Assembly (NCBI RefSeq): GCF_008831285.2
Contig: NC_045139.1
Span: forward strand, 24,780,412-24,844,411
DNA from: Nymphaea colorata
Taxonomy: Eukaryota; Streptophyta; Magnoliopsida; Nymphaeales; Nymphaeaceae
Length of the DNA: 64,000 nucleotides
Reading direction: 5' to 3'
Of this stretch, positions 54,379-63,998 are shown in pieces. The position numbers were made by a program, and so were the translations under genes. Position 1 is the stretch's first letter; the number at the start of each line of letters is the position of its first letter. The notes under the pieces were generated by a model, which ran no database searches, was not told where the DNA came from, and saw only the letters and a list, made by a program, of their open reading frames with translations.

Positions 54379-55174
54379 CCTTGGCTTCGGCCTAGCTCCC
54401 CCGTGAGGTACCTCGAGGGCACTGTGCCCGAGACACGACCACAAGGAGCAAGACCACCTATTTATTTCTGTTGGGTGTGGTTTGCACGTTAGCGTGGTTT
54501 GCGTGGTTTGTGAGTGAGATTGAGTGAATTTCTTGTATCGCTCGCGAATTATAAGGCCTCACAACCATGCTATTATTGTGTAGTAGGCAGACTTTAGTTA
54601 GGATTTTTGGGAAACGGGTAACCTACACTTGTACTCTACCTATTTGGGTTTGCGCCGGGGTCCTGTCCGGCCGGGTAGATCACTTGTGTAATTTGCCTAG
54701 GTTTTTCGGTTTTTAGAATAGGCCTCAAGAAGGTTCTGGGAGGTTTAGGGTCGCACTGGTCGGATTGTTCTAGCCCTGTCGGTGTGGTCCTAACAGCTCG
54801 ATTAGGCTTGGTTTGCATGGTGTGTTGAGTGAGTTTGAGTGATTTTATGAAATGTATCGCTTCCGCTTGTATTAGCCTCACAACTTTTAGTTCTTTGTAG
54901 TAGGATTTGCTTGGATTTTGGGATAGCCATTCTTGTATTCCCCTACCTATTTGGAATTTTTAAGTGGGGGTTCCTGTCCGACTGGGTAGTGTCTCTGTAT
55001 TTAATTCGTCCTAGGAAAGTCTTCTGGTTGGTCCAAGGTGATCGTGGGGGTAGGCACGGCCGTTGGCTTCAGTCTTTGGTCGGCCACGGGCAAGACCCTA
55101 CCATAGGTATTGGGAACTAGGTTCTCGATTGGTTCGGACTTTCTAGTCACAACCGGTCGGGTCCTAACACCTAT

Positions 55175-55870
55175 ATAGGTACCGTGGGCGATCTCCCCGC
55201 GCGAGCATGAGTGCACCCAAAAACCCTTGGTCTATCATAAATTCCGGACTGTAAGCTGTTGCTATCTTCTGACCTGCATCTGCTGACTTGTAGCCTGCTG
55301 CCGCCGACTGTCTGCCTGCTTTTGTCAACCAGGGATGCCGATGCATGCTTCTTCGGGACCAAGTAAGTGCCTTTCTTCATAGCCTCCTCTAGGCCAGGAT
55401 TAGGGTCTTACAGCATGCCTTATGTATTTGGCTGACTCAGTCTCCATCGATGTCTGCAAGGGCCTCACGAGATTCATTTCAGTGAGTTCTCATATCGATG
55501 AAAGGGTCCATCAAAATTCTCCTAGACGCTGGTAGTAGGATAACTGTCTCGACGACCACCAATAACATAATAATAACCAAATAGTTGACTACTGCAGTAA
55601 CCATCTAGTAGGAGGCGGCTAGGGATGGAGACACTCATCATGATCATCATCTCCCTTTGTTCATCAAAAATATCTCACGGGTTCAATATACTCGCCAAGT
55701 TCCACTTCAGAGACCTCAATTCGATCGAACTCATCATTTGGGTTGGTCATATCCCTTCCTTTGCTTCCTTTTTAAATGAACATTCAAACAAAGGAGAGCC
55801 TATCATTTCTTTTCCTTTTCATCCCTTTCCTTCCCTCCAATCATGATGTAAGATTCTTCAAGCATATTTT
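55175..55870. other. Non-coding DNA, older sequence next to the nest
   Basis: Directly continues 33846-34122 once LTR X is removed. Mixed composition, no ORF over 75 codons, no recognised motif. It ends in a CT-rich tract (cttttccttttcatccc). Confidence 0.5.
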
Positions 55871-55889
55871 TTAAGAGGTGCTTGGTAAC

Positions 55890-56043
55890 AATAACACTGT
55901 ACTAATATTTCATGAATATGTTTCAGAAATAAGAGAAAATTTGCTGAGAAATTAGGGTAGATTCGTAAAACAATGGTATTTTATAAATCTATGATAACTT
56001 TTTAAGATAAATTTATGAAACACTAATACATACCAAACAGCCC
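55890..56043. mobile_element. MITE-like element
   Basis: Left gaggtgcttggta and the reverse complement of the right end (ggggctgtttggta) match at most positions and enclose an AT-rich centre of about 150 bases. This form (gtgtttggta ends) is common in plant hAT and Harbinger MITEs. Target duplications are not clear. A second tract, gggtgcatttggttgtaac, starts at 56048 and may be the left end of another decayed copy. Confidence 0.4.
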
Positions 56044-56211
56044 CTATGGGTGCATTTGGTTGTAACATAATATTCTATGATTCATTTGACCACTAAGAAG
56101 GATTTAAAATCATTTATTTGAAAGGTTAATGAATTATATTCGCAATTATTGTATGTTAAGAGCGGCCCATAGATCATGCTCCTATCGGCCAATTAATAAA
56201 AACTGATACTA

Positions 56212-57831
56212 GGGCATGTTTCATGTTTGATTCCCCTAGACTTGGCGGGATTCTAGAAACAAAATTTCTGTTTCGCAAAAACGAGAATAGCCTTTGCAAA
56301 CATGGAATTTCGATCCGTGAATCCAGAATTAAAAACCTGCCTCGGGGGCCATCTATTGCGCGTTGCTTTCCCCCCTACCCCCTTCTCTGCTCTCGCGCGT
56401 CCTGCTCCCCTCTCCCGCGCCGTTGCTGATCCCCTCTACTCCCTGCGCACATCCTGCTCTACTCTCTCTCGCTGCTGCTCCCCTCCTCTCCCTGCACCCG
56501 CCCTGCTACACTCTCTCGCGCCAGTGCTCCTCCCCTCCTCTCCCCGCGCTCCGCCTGTCGTGGGTCTCTCCTGCAACTGCTCAGGTGCGCTCTCTCTCTC
56601 CTTTACCCCTTTCCCTGCGTTCATAACACGCGTGGCGTGAATGGAGCGAAGGTTGGTGTCCTCAAGAAGGCCAAGGAGGTACTCCTCGGCAGCTTCCTAG
56701 ATTACGAGAACGGCACGGATTTGGGAACGGAAATCCGTCTGCAATGATGCAGGAACTGATGAGCAACAGAAAAGGTGAAAAGGGGAAGAGTACACAGAAA
56801 GAGCGATAAGGAGTGTACTACATAATAAACGGCAACATTTCGAGGACGATACTGATTGGGCTTTTTTACTCCACCGGTTGTTGAGGCCGACTTCCTGGCT
56901 ATGTGCAGATTATGAAGGAGTATCTAAAGATAGAATGAAGCTATTGAACGCAAGGAGAGAGAGTTGCGTTTTGACTGTTGCATTCCCACTTGTTTGATGA
57001 AATGCCTAAGAGACCGAAATTGTTTTCTTCACATATACCTAATGCCTTAGTCCCATTTAGTTGAATAGAGAGTACCTTTTCCCACTTATTGACATTTTAA
57101 ATTAGAATTTATTTTTTATAGTTACAGCTGGTTATCTTCGCACTTGGTATCTTCCTTGTTTATTTTCATATCGGACTTATTAAGATTTATTAGAGAAGAC
57201 AAAAAGATGAGCATCCACTGTATTGAGCATGTCGATGTGGTGAGTTTGATGACTGTATTAAAAGGGCTGAATGTTCATGGGGCCTTCCACCACAGAAAAG
57301 AGATGACCGCCAAGAAGATGCAATCCTTCATGCTCTTGAGCTTGAGAAGCTGCAATTTGAGCGCAGGCAACAAAAATTTCCTGGTGTCTCTATGTCTGAA
57401 AAAGAGGCTTTCCATGAAAAAGGACTTGGAGCACTCTTTCTCTCTGGAAGGCGCTATCATATGTCTGAGTATCTAAGATGTTATGCTTTGCTAAGAGCTG
57501 ATCATAGAAAATGAATATGGTTGGATTTTGGTCTTATCTGAACTTGCTTTTGTTACACAGCTATTTTTTTTGGTTGGATTTTTAAATTTCTCGGTGGAGC
57601 GTGGTTTATGAAAGAAGAGTTTGGAATGATGAGTTTCTCCAACGGTAACATCTTTTTAATTCTAGAATTTTAACTCCCTTTTCATCAAACAGGTCATTTT
57701 CAATTCTGAATAAAATTCCAGCTTATCGAACACAGTGAATCTGGAACTGGAATTTTCATGCCAATTTTAGATTGAGGTGGAAATTTGCTTCTGGAAATTT
57801 TGGTTCCAGAATCACAGGCCATCAAATGCCA
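56212..57831. mobile_element. Non-autonomous hAT- or PIF-like DNA transposon, about 1.6 kb
   Basis: The left end (gggcatgtttcatgtttg ... gattctagaaacaaaatttctg) and the reverse complement of the right end (tggcatttgatggcctg ... gattctggaaccaaaatttccag) share an inverted gattctRgaaMcaaaatttc block and ggcatttgatg-like termini. ACTA flanks both sides (about 56208 and 57831). The interior has a C/T-rich leader (56390-56600) like the minus strand of 3714-4258. Short frames (57144-57476) do not show a transposase catalytic motif. It lies about 400 bases upstream of the RRP45 start codon. Confidence 0.5.
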
Positions 57832-58224
57832 CTAAGGAACATATTGGCTTTCATGTGAATCTTCAACCTAGGAGAAGAAATCCTCCCTCTAGATCATTCG
57901 GTCATGGTGCAGCCCTTCTCATTCACCCTCGTCCAGCTGTTTTGTGTGTTGTGCTAGTATTATGTACTGCTGGGGCTTAGGTTTCATGCTGTCCCTCTCT
58001 CTTTGCTGTTGCTGCATCTACCAGGATTTGGCTTCTTTTAATTAATTGATTTCATGCATTTGTCTTCTTACTGAATTCTCCGGTTTATTTTCTTAGCTTA
58101 TTTCTTGTTCCTGGAAGTGGTTGTCTTCCATATTGTGGAATAGTGAGTTGTTGAGGCTTTGACTCATTTTTACTATATCTTATGTGTGTTTTGGTTCACA
58201 TGAATGGGGTTAGGTGGAGCAATT
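57832..58224 (+). promoter_or_regulatory. Proximal upstream region and 5' UTR of RRP45
   Basis: About 390 bases between the DNA transposon and the start codon. Several TTTTAATTAATT and CT-rich tracts (gctgtccctctctctttgctg) occur; no clear TATA box at a fixed distance. A ggggttag|g just before the ATG could be the acceptor of a 5' UTR intron, since the family start lies seven codons after the first in-frame ATG (58204). Confidence 0.35.
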
Positions 58225-60886
58225 ATGGAGCAGAGACTTGCAAATACGTGGCATATGACTGTGAATGAAAAGAAGTTCATTGAGACTGCCCTTGCTTCAG
58301 ACCTAAGAATCGATGGTCGTCGCCCCTTCGATTACCGCCGATTGTCGATCAAGTTCGGGAGGCAAGTGTTCTATTTAACTGTTGTTTAACTTGTTTATCA
58401 TCATGCCTTGCCTTTTTCAGATTTTCTCTGTTTCAAGAGTAGTGTTACTAGAGCATTGATTATTGTCTACCCACTGTTCATGCTTTTGCTTGGTATTTGG
58501 TTTGTTCTGTTGCTGTTACTTTGTCTGGAAATAAGGAATGGGAGACTTTTTTGATGATTAAAATGCAGTATTGCATTTATCCTACTTTTTGCTTTGATAA
58601 GTGGGTAGGTCTAAGCACAGTTTAAGTATCGGATGACTTGAGCATGACTCCAATTTCAGAAATTTAGTGTTGCTGAAGTAGTGTTTCTTTCATTGAAGCT
58701 ATAAATGGCTCTTTGATTTTATTTGTAAAACATTTTCTTTCATGGAAATTGACGAGAAGTGTAAAGTCCACCTTGCAACATTTTCTCTTTGCTGCATACA
58801 GCACCAAGCTCTACACATGATGAAGACTATATGCCTTTTCATCATTTATCTGCGACTGTGTCAGAAGCTGGATTATAGATTCCCTTTAAGGGAGAAGATA
58901 TTGAAACTTGAAAAATTTGAGCATTTCTACTATCCGTGGCTGAGGAGAAAAATTTTTTTTAGACTAAACTAATGAATTATGAATTTATAACTTACTTAAA
59001 GCATTATATTCGAGTAAATAAAAGCCTCATAATACAGATCTGCAGATGACTGTACTTGTCATAGCAATCATCTTTGATAAGTAGGACCAGCACCAGCTCA
59101 TGGTGTAGGTTTGGCATAGGTGTGGTAACCTCCTTAGAGTCCTCATTACATTGAATGTCACTAGTAAAGCACCAAACTGCACCAGGTGGAACAGTAACAA
59201 CTAACAAGGAAAACCTATTCAGACATTAAACAATGCAACAGCCCCTAAGATACATATGCTGTTTTGTTGATATTTTGTCTTTCTTTTTGCATGATTCAGA
59301 TGTTTCTGAGATATGTTATCCTACTTATATTTGATTTCACATATTCTTCATTTTCATTTTTTTTACGTTATGTTTTTTGCTATTTTTTTCTTTGAAAGAT
59401 GCAACTTCTTGGTAAATTGCACCATTTTATGTTTGAAATCTGCAGGAATGATGGTACGGCTGAGGTGCAGCTTGGTCAAACACATGTAATGGCCTTTGTG
59501 ACTGCTCAATTGGTCCAACCTTATCGAGATAGACCAAATGAAGGGACACTTTCTGTATTTACTGAATTCTCTCCAATGGCAGATCCTTCATTTGAACCAG
59601 GGCGTCCTGGAGAAGCTTCTGTGGAACTAGCCCGAGTAATTGATCGTGGCCTTAGGTGAGATTTCTTCCCTCTTTGATGTGGTTTCATGGGGATATCAAC
59701 TCGCAAGGGTTAGAGACTCTTTTTTTGTGTTTAAGAAAGTTGATGGTATCTGGCTCATATATTTCATGTCTGGCTCAAAAGACTTTTTTTGTGTTTAAGA
59801 AAGTTGATGGTGTCTGGCTCATATATTTCATGTCTGGCTCAAAATTTGGTACAATTTGAAGACATGAGTATGAAGTATGAAGAGTGATTTGGATGTTCAA
59901 GTTTGCCTCTTTGTGTTTAAGGTCTTGGAACTATTGTGGCAATAGTTTGGTCCACATTCTCATAAAAAACACACGTTTGTCTGTTACGCCAGCCTTGTTT
60001 TATGTCAGTAGGGGACCCCATCTTGGCCTTGTGTTCTTTTCATGCTTGGGCATTGATCATAAGATACATAACAGTGTCGTTTTTGATACTTTACTAGTTT
60101 TTTGTTACTTTTTGAAAAGATGTTTTTTGGTGAATCCAACCTCTATTTTTTTTTTCATTTTACAATCAAACCCAACTCATGAGTTGTTCCTTTTGTCATG
60201 TCAAATAGCCTTTTTCTGTACAAAATTGTTAATTTGTTTTGAATGTTAACTGGGCTGCCAAGTGGCACATTCTGATGTGAAACTTTTCTTATTTATAATG
60301 GTGGAAATATACAGTTTGAGTTTTTTGTTGTTTTATTTGATCCAGATATGGAATAGCCGATATATTTTGTGATTAGTGGAAACCAATGGTGTAGTCACCA
60401 TTAACTGTGACTAGTGTTCTTTTTTGAGAACCTTTATGTTACACTTCAATCAGACCATTTTCATGTGTGAGTATTATAATATCATTATGAAAGCTATTCT
60501 GCTGAAAGTTATGGTAATAGTGCTTTTTGTTGCATTAGTGGAATTCTGGCTTTTATTAACATATCATAATAACAATTTCATGCTATAGGGAAAGTAGGGC
60601 TGTGGATACAGAATCATTATGTGTGCTTGCTGGGAGATCAGTGTGGGCAATCCGTGTTGACCTTCATATTCTAGATAATGGAGGGTAATAATCAATGCCT
60701 ATGCCTTTGAAGCTTTATGTTAATGTTTCTGTTTCATCTTGCATTTATGAAATATTCGATATTTCTTTCAGGAATCTTGTTGATGCTGTAAATATTGCTG
60801 CTTTATCTGCTCTTTCAACATTTCGAAGGCCTGAATGCACTCTGGGTGGAGAGGATGACCAAGAAGTTATTATACACCCGCCTGAG
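58225..60886 (+). CDS. RRP45: Exosome complex component RRP45 (EXOSC9/CER7 type), N-terminal four exons
   Basis: RRP45 is an RNase PH-like subunit of the nine-subunit exosome ring, which guides RNA to 3'-5' decay and processing in nucleus and cytoplasm. Plant RRP45B is CER7, which affects cuticular wax. Exons by sense and splice sites: 58225-58361, 59446-59655, 60589-60684, 60772-60886. They sum to 558 bases, exactly 186 codons, with phases that close. Peptide landmarks: Met-Glu-Gln-Arg-Leu start, Arg-Ile-Asp-Gly-Arg, Gln-Leu-Gly-Gln-Thr-His-Val, Thr-Glu-Phe-Ser-Pro-Met-Ala, Arg-Ala-Val-Asp-Thr-Glu-Ser-Leu-Cys, Leu-Asp-Asn-Gly-Gly-Asn and Ile-Ile-His-Pro-Pro-Glu. The start at 58225 is chosen because the family begins there; ATG 58204 is in frame. 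The C-terminal part lies beyond the window. Residue choices are as expected for a working gene. Confidence 0.95.
58362..59445 (+). other. RRP45 intron 1, GC-AG type
   Basis: The exon ends ggg ag and the intron begins GCAAGT (58362), completing the AG|GCAAGT consensus of the minor GC-AG class. It ends ctgcag at 59445. Joining there restores an Arg codon followed by Asn-Asp-Gly. No GT donor nearby keeps the frame. Intron 1 also holds unrelated T-rich DNA and no ORF of note. Confidence 0.85.
59656..60588 (+). other. RRP45 intron 2
   Basis: GTGAGA donor and atgctatag acceptor. It contains a 64-bp tandem duplication (59714-59842), otherwise T-rich DNA. Confidence 0.9.
59714..59842. repeat. 64-bp two-copy tandem duplication in RRP45 intron 2
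   Basis: The unit containing tttgtgtttaagaaagttga, ctggctcatatatttcatg and tctggctcaaaa repeats with anchors 59731 and 59795. Only one or two differences in the shared part, so it is fairly recent. Neutral by position, inside an intron. Confidence 0.88.
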
Positions 60887-62259
60887 GTTAGCATCTTGTC
60901 ATCCTGTAGCACGTTCTGGATGTAGGTTGATTTTATTCACCAAATCAGTGGTCTTCTCATAGCTTTTTTTGAGTCATCAAACTTGGACTTAGTAGTCAAA
61001 AGCATTATGCAGGCCTAGGTGGTTGACCTTCTAAAAGGCCTTTGGATCCTAGACAGATCCTAGGTGGTTGACCTTCTAATGGCATCTGCTCCCACCACAT
61101 TGACCTGGACTCCCAGCTTAACGACCTCACCATTGGCTATAGGGCAGCCATTTCCATAGCGGACCATTGACTATACCTACACCTCTTATTTATTCTGTTT
61201 ATCTAATTCTTTGAAGATTGTATTTCAGAAAAAAAGAAAAAAAATCTTACATTTTACAACTTTTTGTTCGTTTCATGTAGCAATAAACTGATAATATCTC
61301 ACTCCCAAAATATGCTCTTGAGCCACCCCTTTCCTTAAGCCCAATTCTTCCATAACCCTTTTCTTAATAGCACAGAATAAGTCTTTGATGTCACCACTTC
61401 AAAACTTTAAGATTCAAAGGTTCAGCCATAATTAGCATTTATGTTTTATAATTTGTTTTTCTGATTTTTGTTTTTTTCAATTTTTATTTGGTTTTTAAAT
61501 TTAAAATACCTTTTTAGCCAATCCAATTCGCAAACGATTCCGATTCTGATTTGATTCACCGATTCATTGAGCATTAAGCTTGAAGAATAACTCTAAAAAA
61601 CAAAATGAAACCTGCGTTAGAAAAAATTAAATTAAGTAGTTTGGATCAGCTTCGAGCTAAAAGTACTCAAGTGTATCCAAGTACCCACTTTAGGTACGAG
61701 TGTGGTGGCAGGGGCACATGGACCTTATTGAAGTACCCTATGTGAGTTGTGGATGAAATAGTTCTGGAGACTAGTGGTGCACATTTTTTAAGTTGTGGAA
61801 GCCGAAGAAATAATCTTCCACTCTTCCTTCATCAAGGAAATGGCTGTTTAAGTGAACATTGGAGTCTAGGAACTTATTATATTAATTTTGAGTTTCTTGA
61901 ATCTTCAATGCTATAAACTTTACACTTTGTGTTCAATATACAAGTGTAATATAAATCATATGATATTTGATTATTACCGATTGTTGTCATATGATGACGA
62001 TATCACTATTAGTCATATTATATTACTTAATACCTAATAATTAATAACTTAGCATATGTAACAGTTGTTTTTCACACTTTTTAACTTATATGTTATGTTA
62101 TATATGACAATCTGCTTTATTATATAATATAAATTATTTGCTATTGACTGTATGTAATACGTATATTCATAATTAGTTAAATGGTCGCGTAACTGCATCT
62201 AGTCATGCGCAGGGTGCCTACGTGCTTGGCCCAGCCTGTCGCTCATGCTGCACCTAGGG
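60887..62259 (+). other. RRP45 intron 4, first part (non-coding)
   Basis: Begins GTTAGC after Pro-Pro-Glu. The next exon of the family (Arg/Glu-Pro-Leu-Pro-Leu-type) is not visible before the window ends, so the intron exceeds 3 kb if the gene is intact. A 20-base duplication (cctaggtggttgaccttcta) recurs near 61014 and 61061. From 61900 the DNA is very AT-rich. Confidence 0.6.
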
Positions 62260-62272
62260 GCTTTGATACTAT

Positions 62273-62591
62273 AGTTTCTTATTTGTTTGAAAAGAAGACT
62301 TTCTCTTTGTTCTCTGTAGAAACACACACCAAGATGGAGAGAAAGAAAAGGAACACACAATATACGTGGAAAACCTCAAAGAGAGGTGAAAAACCACGGA
62401 GAAGCTCTAACCTAGGTGCACAACCGCAACCCTAGGAGAGAGAAAATGTTATTCCACTTTTTCAACAACACAACACAAAGTGGGATTATAAAGGGGGAAC
62501 CCGCCTAGGGTACCGAGCCACCCTCGGTTCCCGTGCCCATGGAACCGGGTCCATATCCAGACCCGGTTCCCTTACACAAGATATTCTAACA
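62273..62591 (-). repeat. 3' LTR of a Ty1/copia element, minus strand
   Basis: On the minus strand it starts TGTTAGAATATCTTGTG directly after the purine tract TTGAGGGGGAG and runs about 319 bases. A TATA-like box (TTTATAAT, 62485-62492) is in it. The end is placed at 62273 because a primer-site-like sequence follows; the terminal CA is not clean. The 5' partner lies beyond the window. Confidence 0.65.
62485..62492 (-). promoter_or_regulatory. TATA-like box in the copia LTR
   Basis: Minus strand TTTATAAT in a ccccctttataatccc context, about 100 bases into a 319-base LTR, a normal U3/R distance. It points back out of the element, antisense to RRP45. Confidence 0.5.
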
Positions 62592-63998
62592 CTCCCCCTC
62601 AAGCTTGGCATACATGTCAAACATGCCAAGCTTGCTCACATTTTTCTCAAACTGAGATGTACATAAGGATTTGGTTAAAACATCTGCAATCTGATCTTCA
62701 GACTTCATATAAGGCAGGATCAACTCCTTAGAATCAATGCGTTCCCGTATGAAGTGGCGATCAATCTCCACGTGTTTGGTTCTGTCATGCAGGACAGGAT
62801 TATTTGCAAGGTTAATCGCAGATTTGTTGTCGCAGTACATCTTCATCTTCTCTTCCATTTCAATTCCAATATCTGTTAGAAGGATCTTCAACCATAGCAT
62901 TTCTGTAACTCCCATAGCAACTGCCCTGTATTCAGCCTCGACACTGGATCTAGAACAAACTTCCTGCCTTTTACTTCTCCAAACAACCAGGTTACCCCCT
63001 AGAAAGATGCAGTACCCTGTAGTAGACCTCCTCGTATCAGTGCACCCTGCCCAATCTGCGTCAGAGTAACCTTCAATATTCAGTTGGTCTTGCTGAGTAT
63101 ACAGTAATCCCTTCCCTGGGTCATTCTTCAAATACCCCAACACTCTTTCTGCACTCTTCCAGTGACAATCAGTAGGAGCATGCATAAACTGACTCAACAC
63201 ATTCACAGCATAGGTGATATCAGGGCGAGTGAGGGTAAGATAGATGAGCTTACCAACCAACCTTTGATACCGACCTTTGCCTTCCTCATCCAAGATGTTG
63301 CCAGTCTTGATGCTTATCTTAGTACCAGACTCCATTGGGGTTAGAAAGGGCCTACATCCAAGTTTACCTGTCTCCTTTAAAAGATCCAGGGTGTACTTCC
63401 TTTGGCTCATAACAAGCCCTGTCTCTGATCGAGCAATCTCTATCCCCAGAAAGTACCTTAGTTTACCCAAATCTTTCAGATCAAATTCAGCAGCTAACCT
63501 CTCCTTCATCTTCTTTTTCTCTTCTTCATCGTCACCTGTGACAATCATATCATCAACATATACAAGAAGGAGACTCACCAAACCATTTCTCTGCTTAATG
63601 AATAGGGTGTGATCACCATTTCCCTGTTTGTACCCATTAGTCTTCATCACTATCCTCAGTCTTTCAAACCAAGCTCTAGGAGACTGCTTTAGTCCATACA
63701 AGGCTTTCTTGAGATGACAACATCTTCCGCTTTGGGCATATCCAGGGGGCATGCTCATATAGACCTCTTCTTCTAGACGGCCGTTCAAGAATGCGTTCTT
63801 GACATCAAGCTGGTCCATGCTCCACTTCTTTTGCACAGCAAGTGCTAAGATGACTCTCACGGTTTTCAGTTTGGCAACAGGGGCAAAAGTTTCAAGATAA
63901 TCAATACCATATTTCTGACTGAATCCCTTTGCAACAAGGCGAGCCTTATACCTTTCCACAGTACCATCAGGTTTGTACTTCACACTAAACACCCACTT
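62586..63998 (-). CDS. pol: Ty1/copia pol: reverse transcriptase and RNase H, 3' half
   Basis: Open to the window edge with no stop. Reverse transcriptase blocks: Lys-Ala-Arg-Leu-Val-Ala-Lys-Gly, Leu-Asp-Val-Lys-Asn-Ala-Phe-Leu-Asn-Gly, Gly-Leu-Lys-Gln-Ser-Pro-Arg-Ala-Trp, and catalytic Tyr-Val-Asp-Asp at residue 145 of the frame counted from 63992. RNase H: Tyr-Ser-Asp-Ala-Asp-Trp-Ala-Gly, Val-Glu-Ala-Glu-Tyr-Arg-Ala and Ala-Asp-Val-Leu-Thr-Lys-Ser. The stop TAG (62586-62588) lies six bases inside the LTR, and the last codons are written by the purine tract. Looks intact here and could be a recent copy. It is downstream of RRP45 exon 4, in antisense, presumably inside intron 4. Confidence 0.97.
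   Translation of the reverse strand, partial: KWVFSVKYKPDGTVERYKARLVAKGFSQKYGIDYLETFAPVAKLKTVRVILALAVQKKWSMDQLDVKNAFLNGRLEEEVYMSMPPGYAQSGRCCHLKKALYGLKQSPRAWFERLRIVMKTNGYKQGNGDHTLFIKQRNGLVSLLLVYVDDMIVTGDDEEEKKKMKERLAAEFDLKDLGKLRYFLGIEIARSETGLVMSQRKYTLDLLKETGKLGCRPFLTPMESGTKISIKTGNILDEEGKGRYQRLVGKLIYLTLTRPDITYAVNVLSQFMHAPTDCHWKSAERVLGYLKNDPGKGLLYTQQDQLNIEGYSDADWAGCTDTRRSTTGYCIFLGGNLVVWRSKRQEVCSRSSVEAEYRAVAMGVTEMLWLKILLTDIGIEMEEKMKMYCDNKSAINLANNPVLHDRTKHVEIDRHFIRERIDSKELILPYMKSEDQIADVLTKSLCTSQFEKNVSKLGMFDMYAKLEGEC
62589..62605 (-). other. Polypurine tract of the copia element
   Basis: Minus strand ttgagggggag precedes TGTTAGAATATC, a spacing typical of plant copia. It encodes Leu-Glu-Gly-Glu, the end of pol. 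Confidence 0.85.

Larger units (their letters stand above)
50878..54795 (+). mobile_element. Solo LTR W, 3918 bp, inside the 3' LTR of element 3
   Basis: Starts TGTTACGGACCAG, ends GGTCCTAACA, flanked by GCTCG (50873-50877 and 54796-54800). Excising it restores ggtttgctcgattagg as in the 5' LTR of element 3 (42686-42702), so the insertion is certain. It has an open frame from base 2 to 51172, tatatatt near 51482, donor ctcg|GTAAGT at 52505, a T-rich AG near 54378, and the conserved block at 54475-54590. It is related to LTR X by its start and tail peptide. Confidence 0.93.
39848..55103 (+). mobile_element. Complete Ty3/gypsy chromovirus-type retrotransposon (element 3) with a nested solo LTR
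   Basis: The 5' LTR (39848-42992) and 3' LTR (47996-55103) start TGATACGGGTCAACC and end CCCTACCA. Target duplication TAGGT is at 39843-39847 and 55104-55108. The 3' LTR is 7.1 kb only because solo LTR W sits in it; without W and one GCTCG it is about 3.19 kb against 3.15 kb for the 5' LTR. The coding region has all Ty3/gypsy domains and fewer defects than element 2: stops at 45367, 45874, 46570 and 47919 and one frameshift near 47465. It inserted in the tail of LTR X. Confidence 0.95.
47996..55103 (+). repeat. 3' LTR of element 3, interrupted by solo LTR W
   Basis: Matches the 5' LTR base for base over long tracts and is interrupted between 50877 and 54796. It also holds about 45 extra bases near 48687-48735 (tctcacatttgggaatttcc...) that the 5' LTR lacks. 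It ends CCCTACCA before TAGGT. Confidence 0.93.
34123..55169 (+). mobile_element. LTR X with nested insertions and an internal deletion
   Basis: The left part (34123 to about 35854) starts TGTTGCGGATCC. The right part is 39799-39847 plus 55109-55169, ending GGTCCTAACA. CCTAT flanks both ends (34118-34122 and 55170-55174), so the outer limits are one insertion. Between the parts lie the Y remnant and element 3. The middle of X, the 5' half of Y and perhaps X's own interior are missing, so I cannot tell whether X was a solo LTR or a full element. The left part carries an open frame from base 2 (to 34426) and a tatatatt box near 34713. Confidence 0.75.

Noticed and set aside
57144-57476. 110-codon ORF inside the 1.6-kb DNA element
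   Set aside because: No transposase catalytic pattern and no clear start context; likely chance.
58204-58224. In-frame ATG seven codons before the chosen RRP45 start
   Set aside because: Family proteins begin Met-Glu-Gln-Arg, so 58225 is preferred; the upstream ATG was not excluded by evidence.
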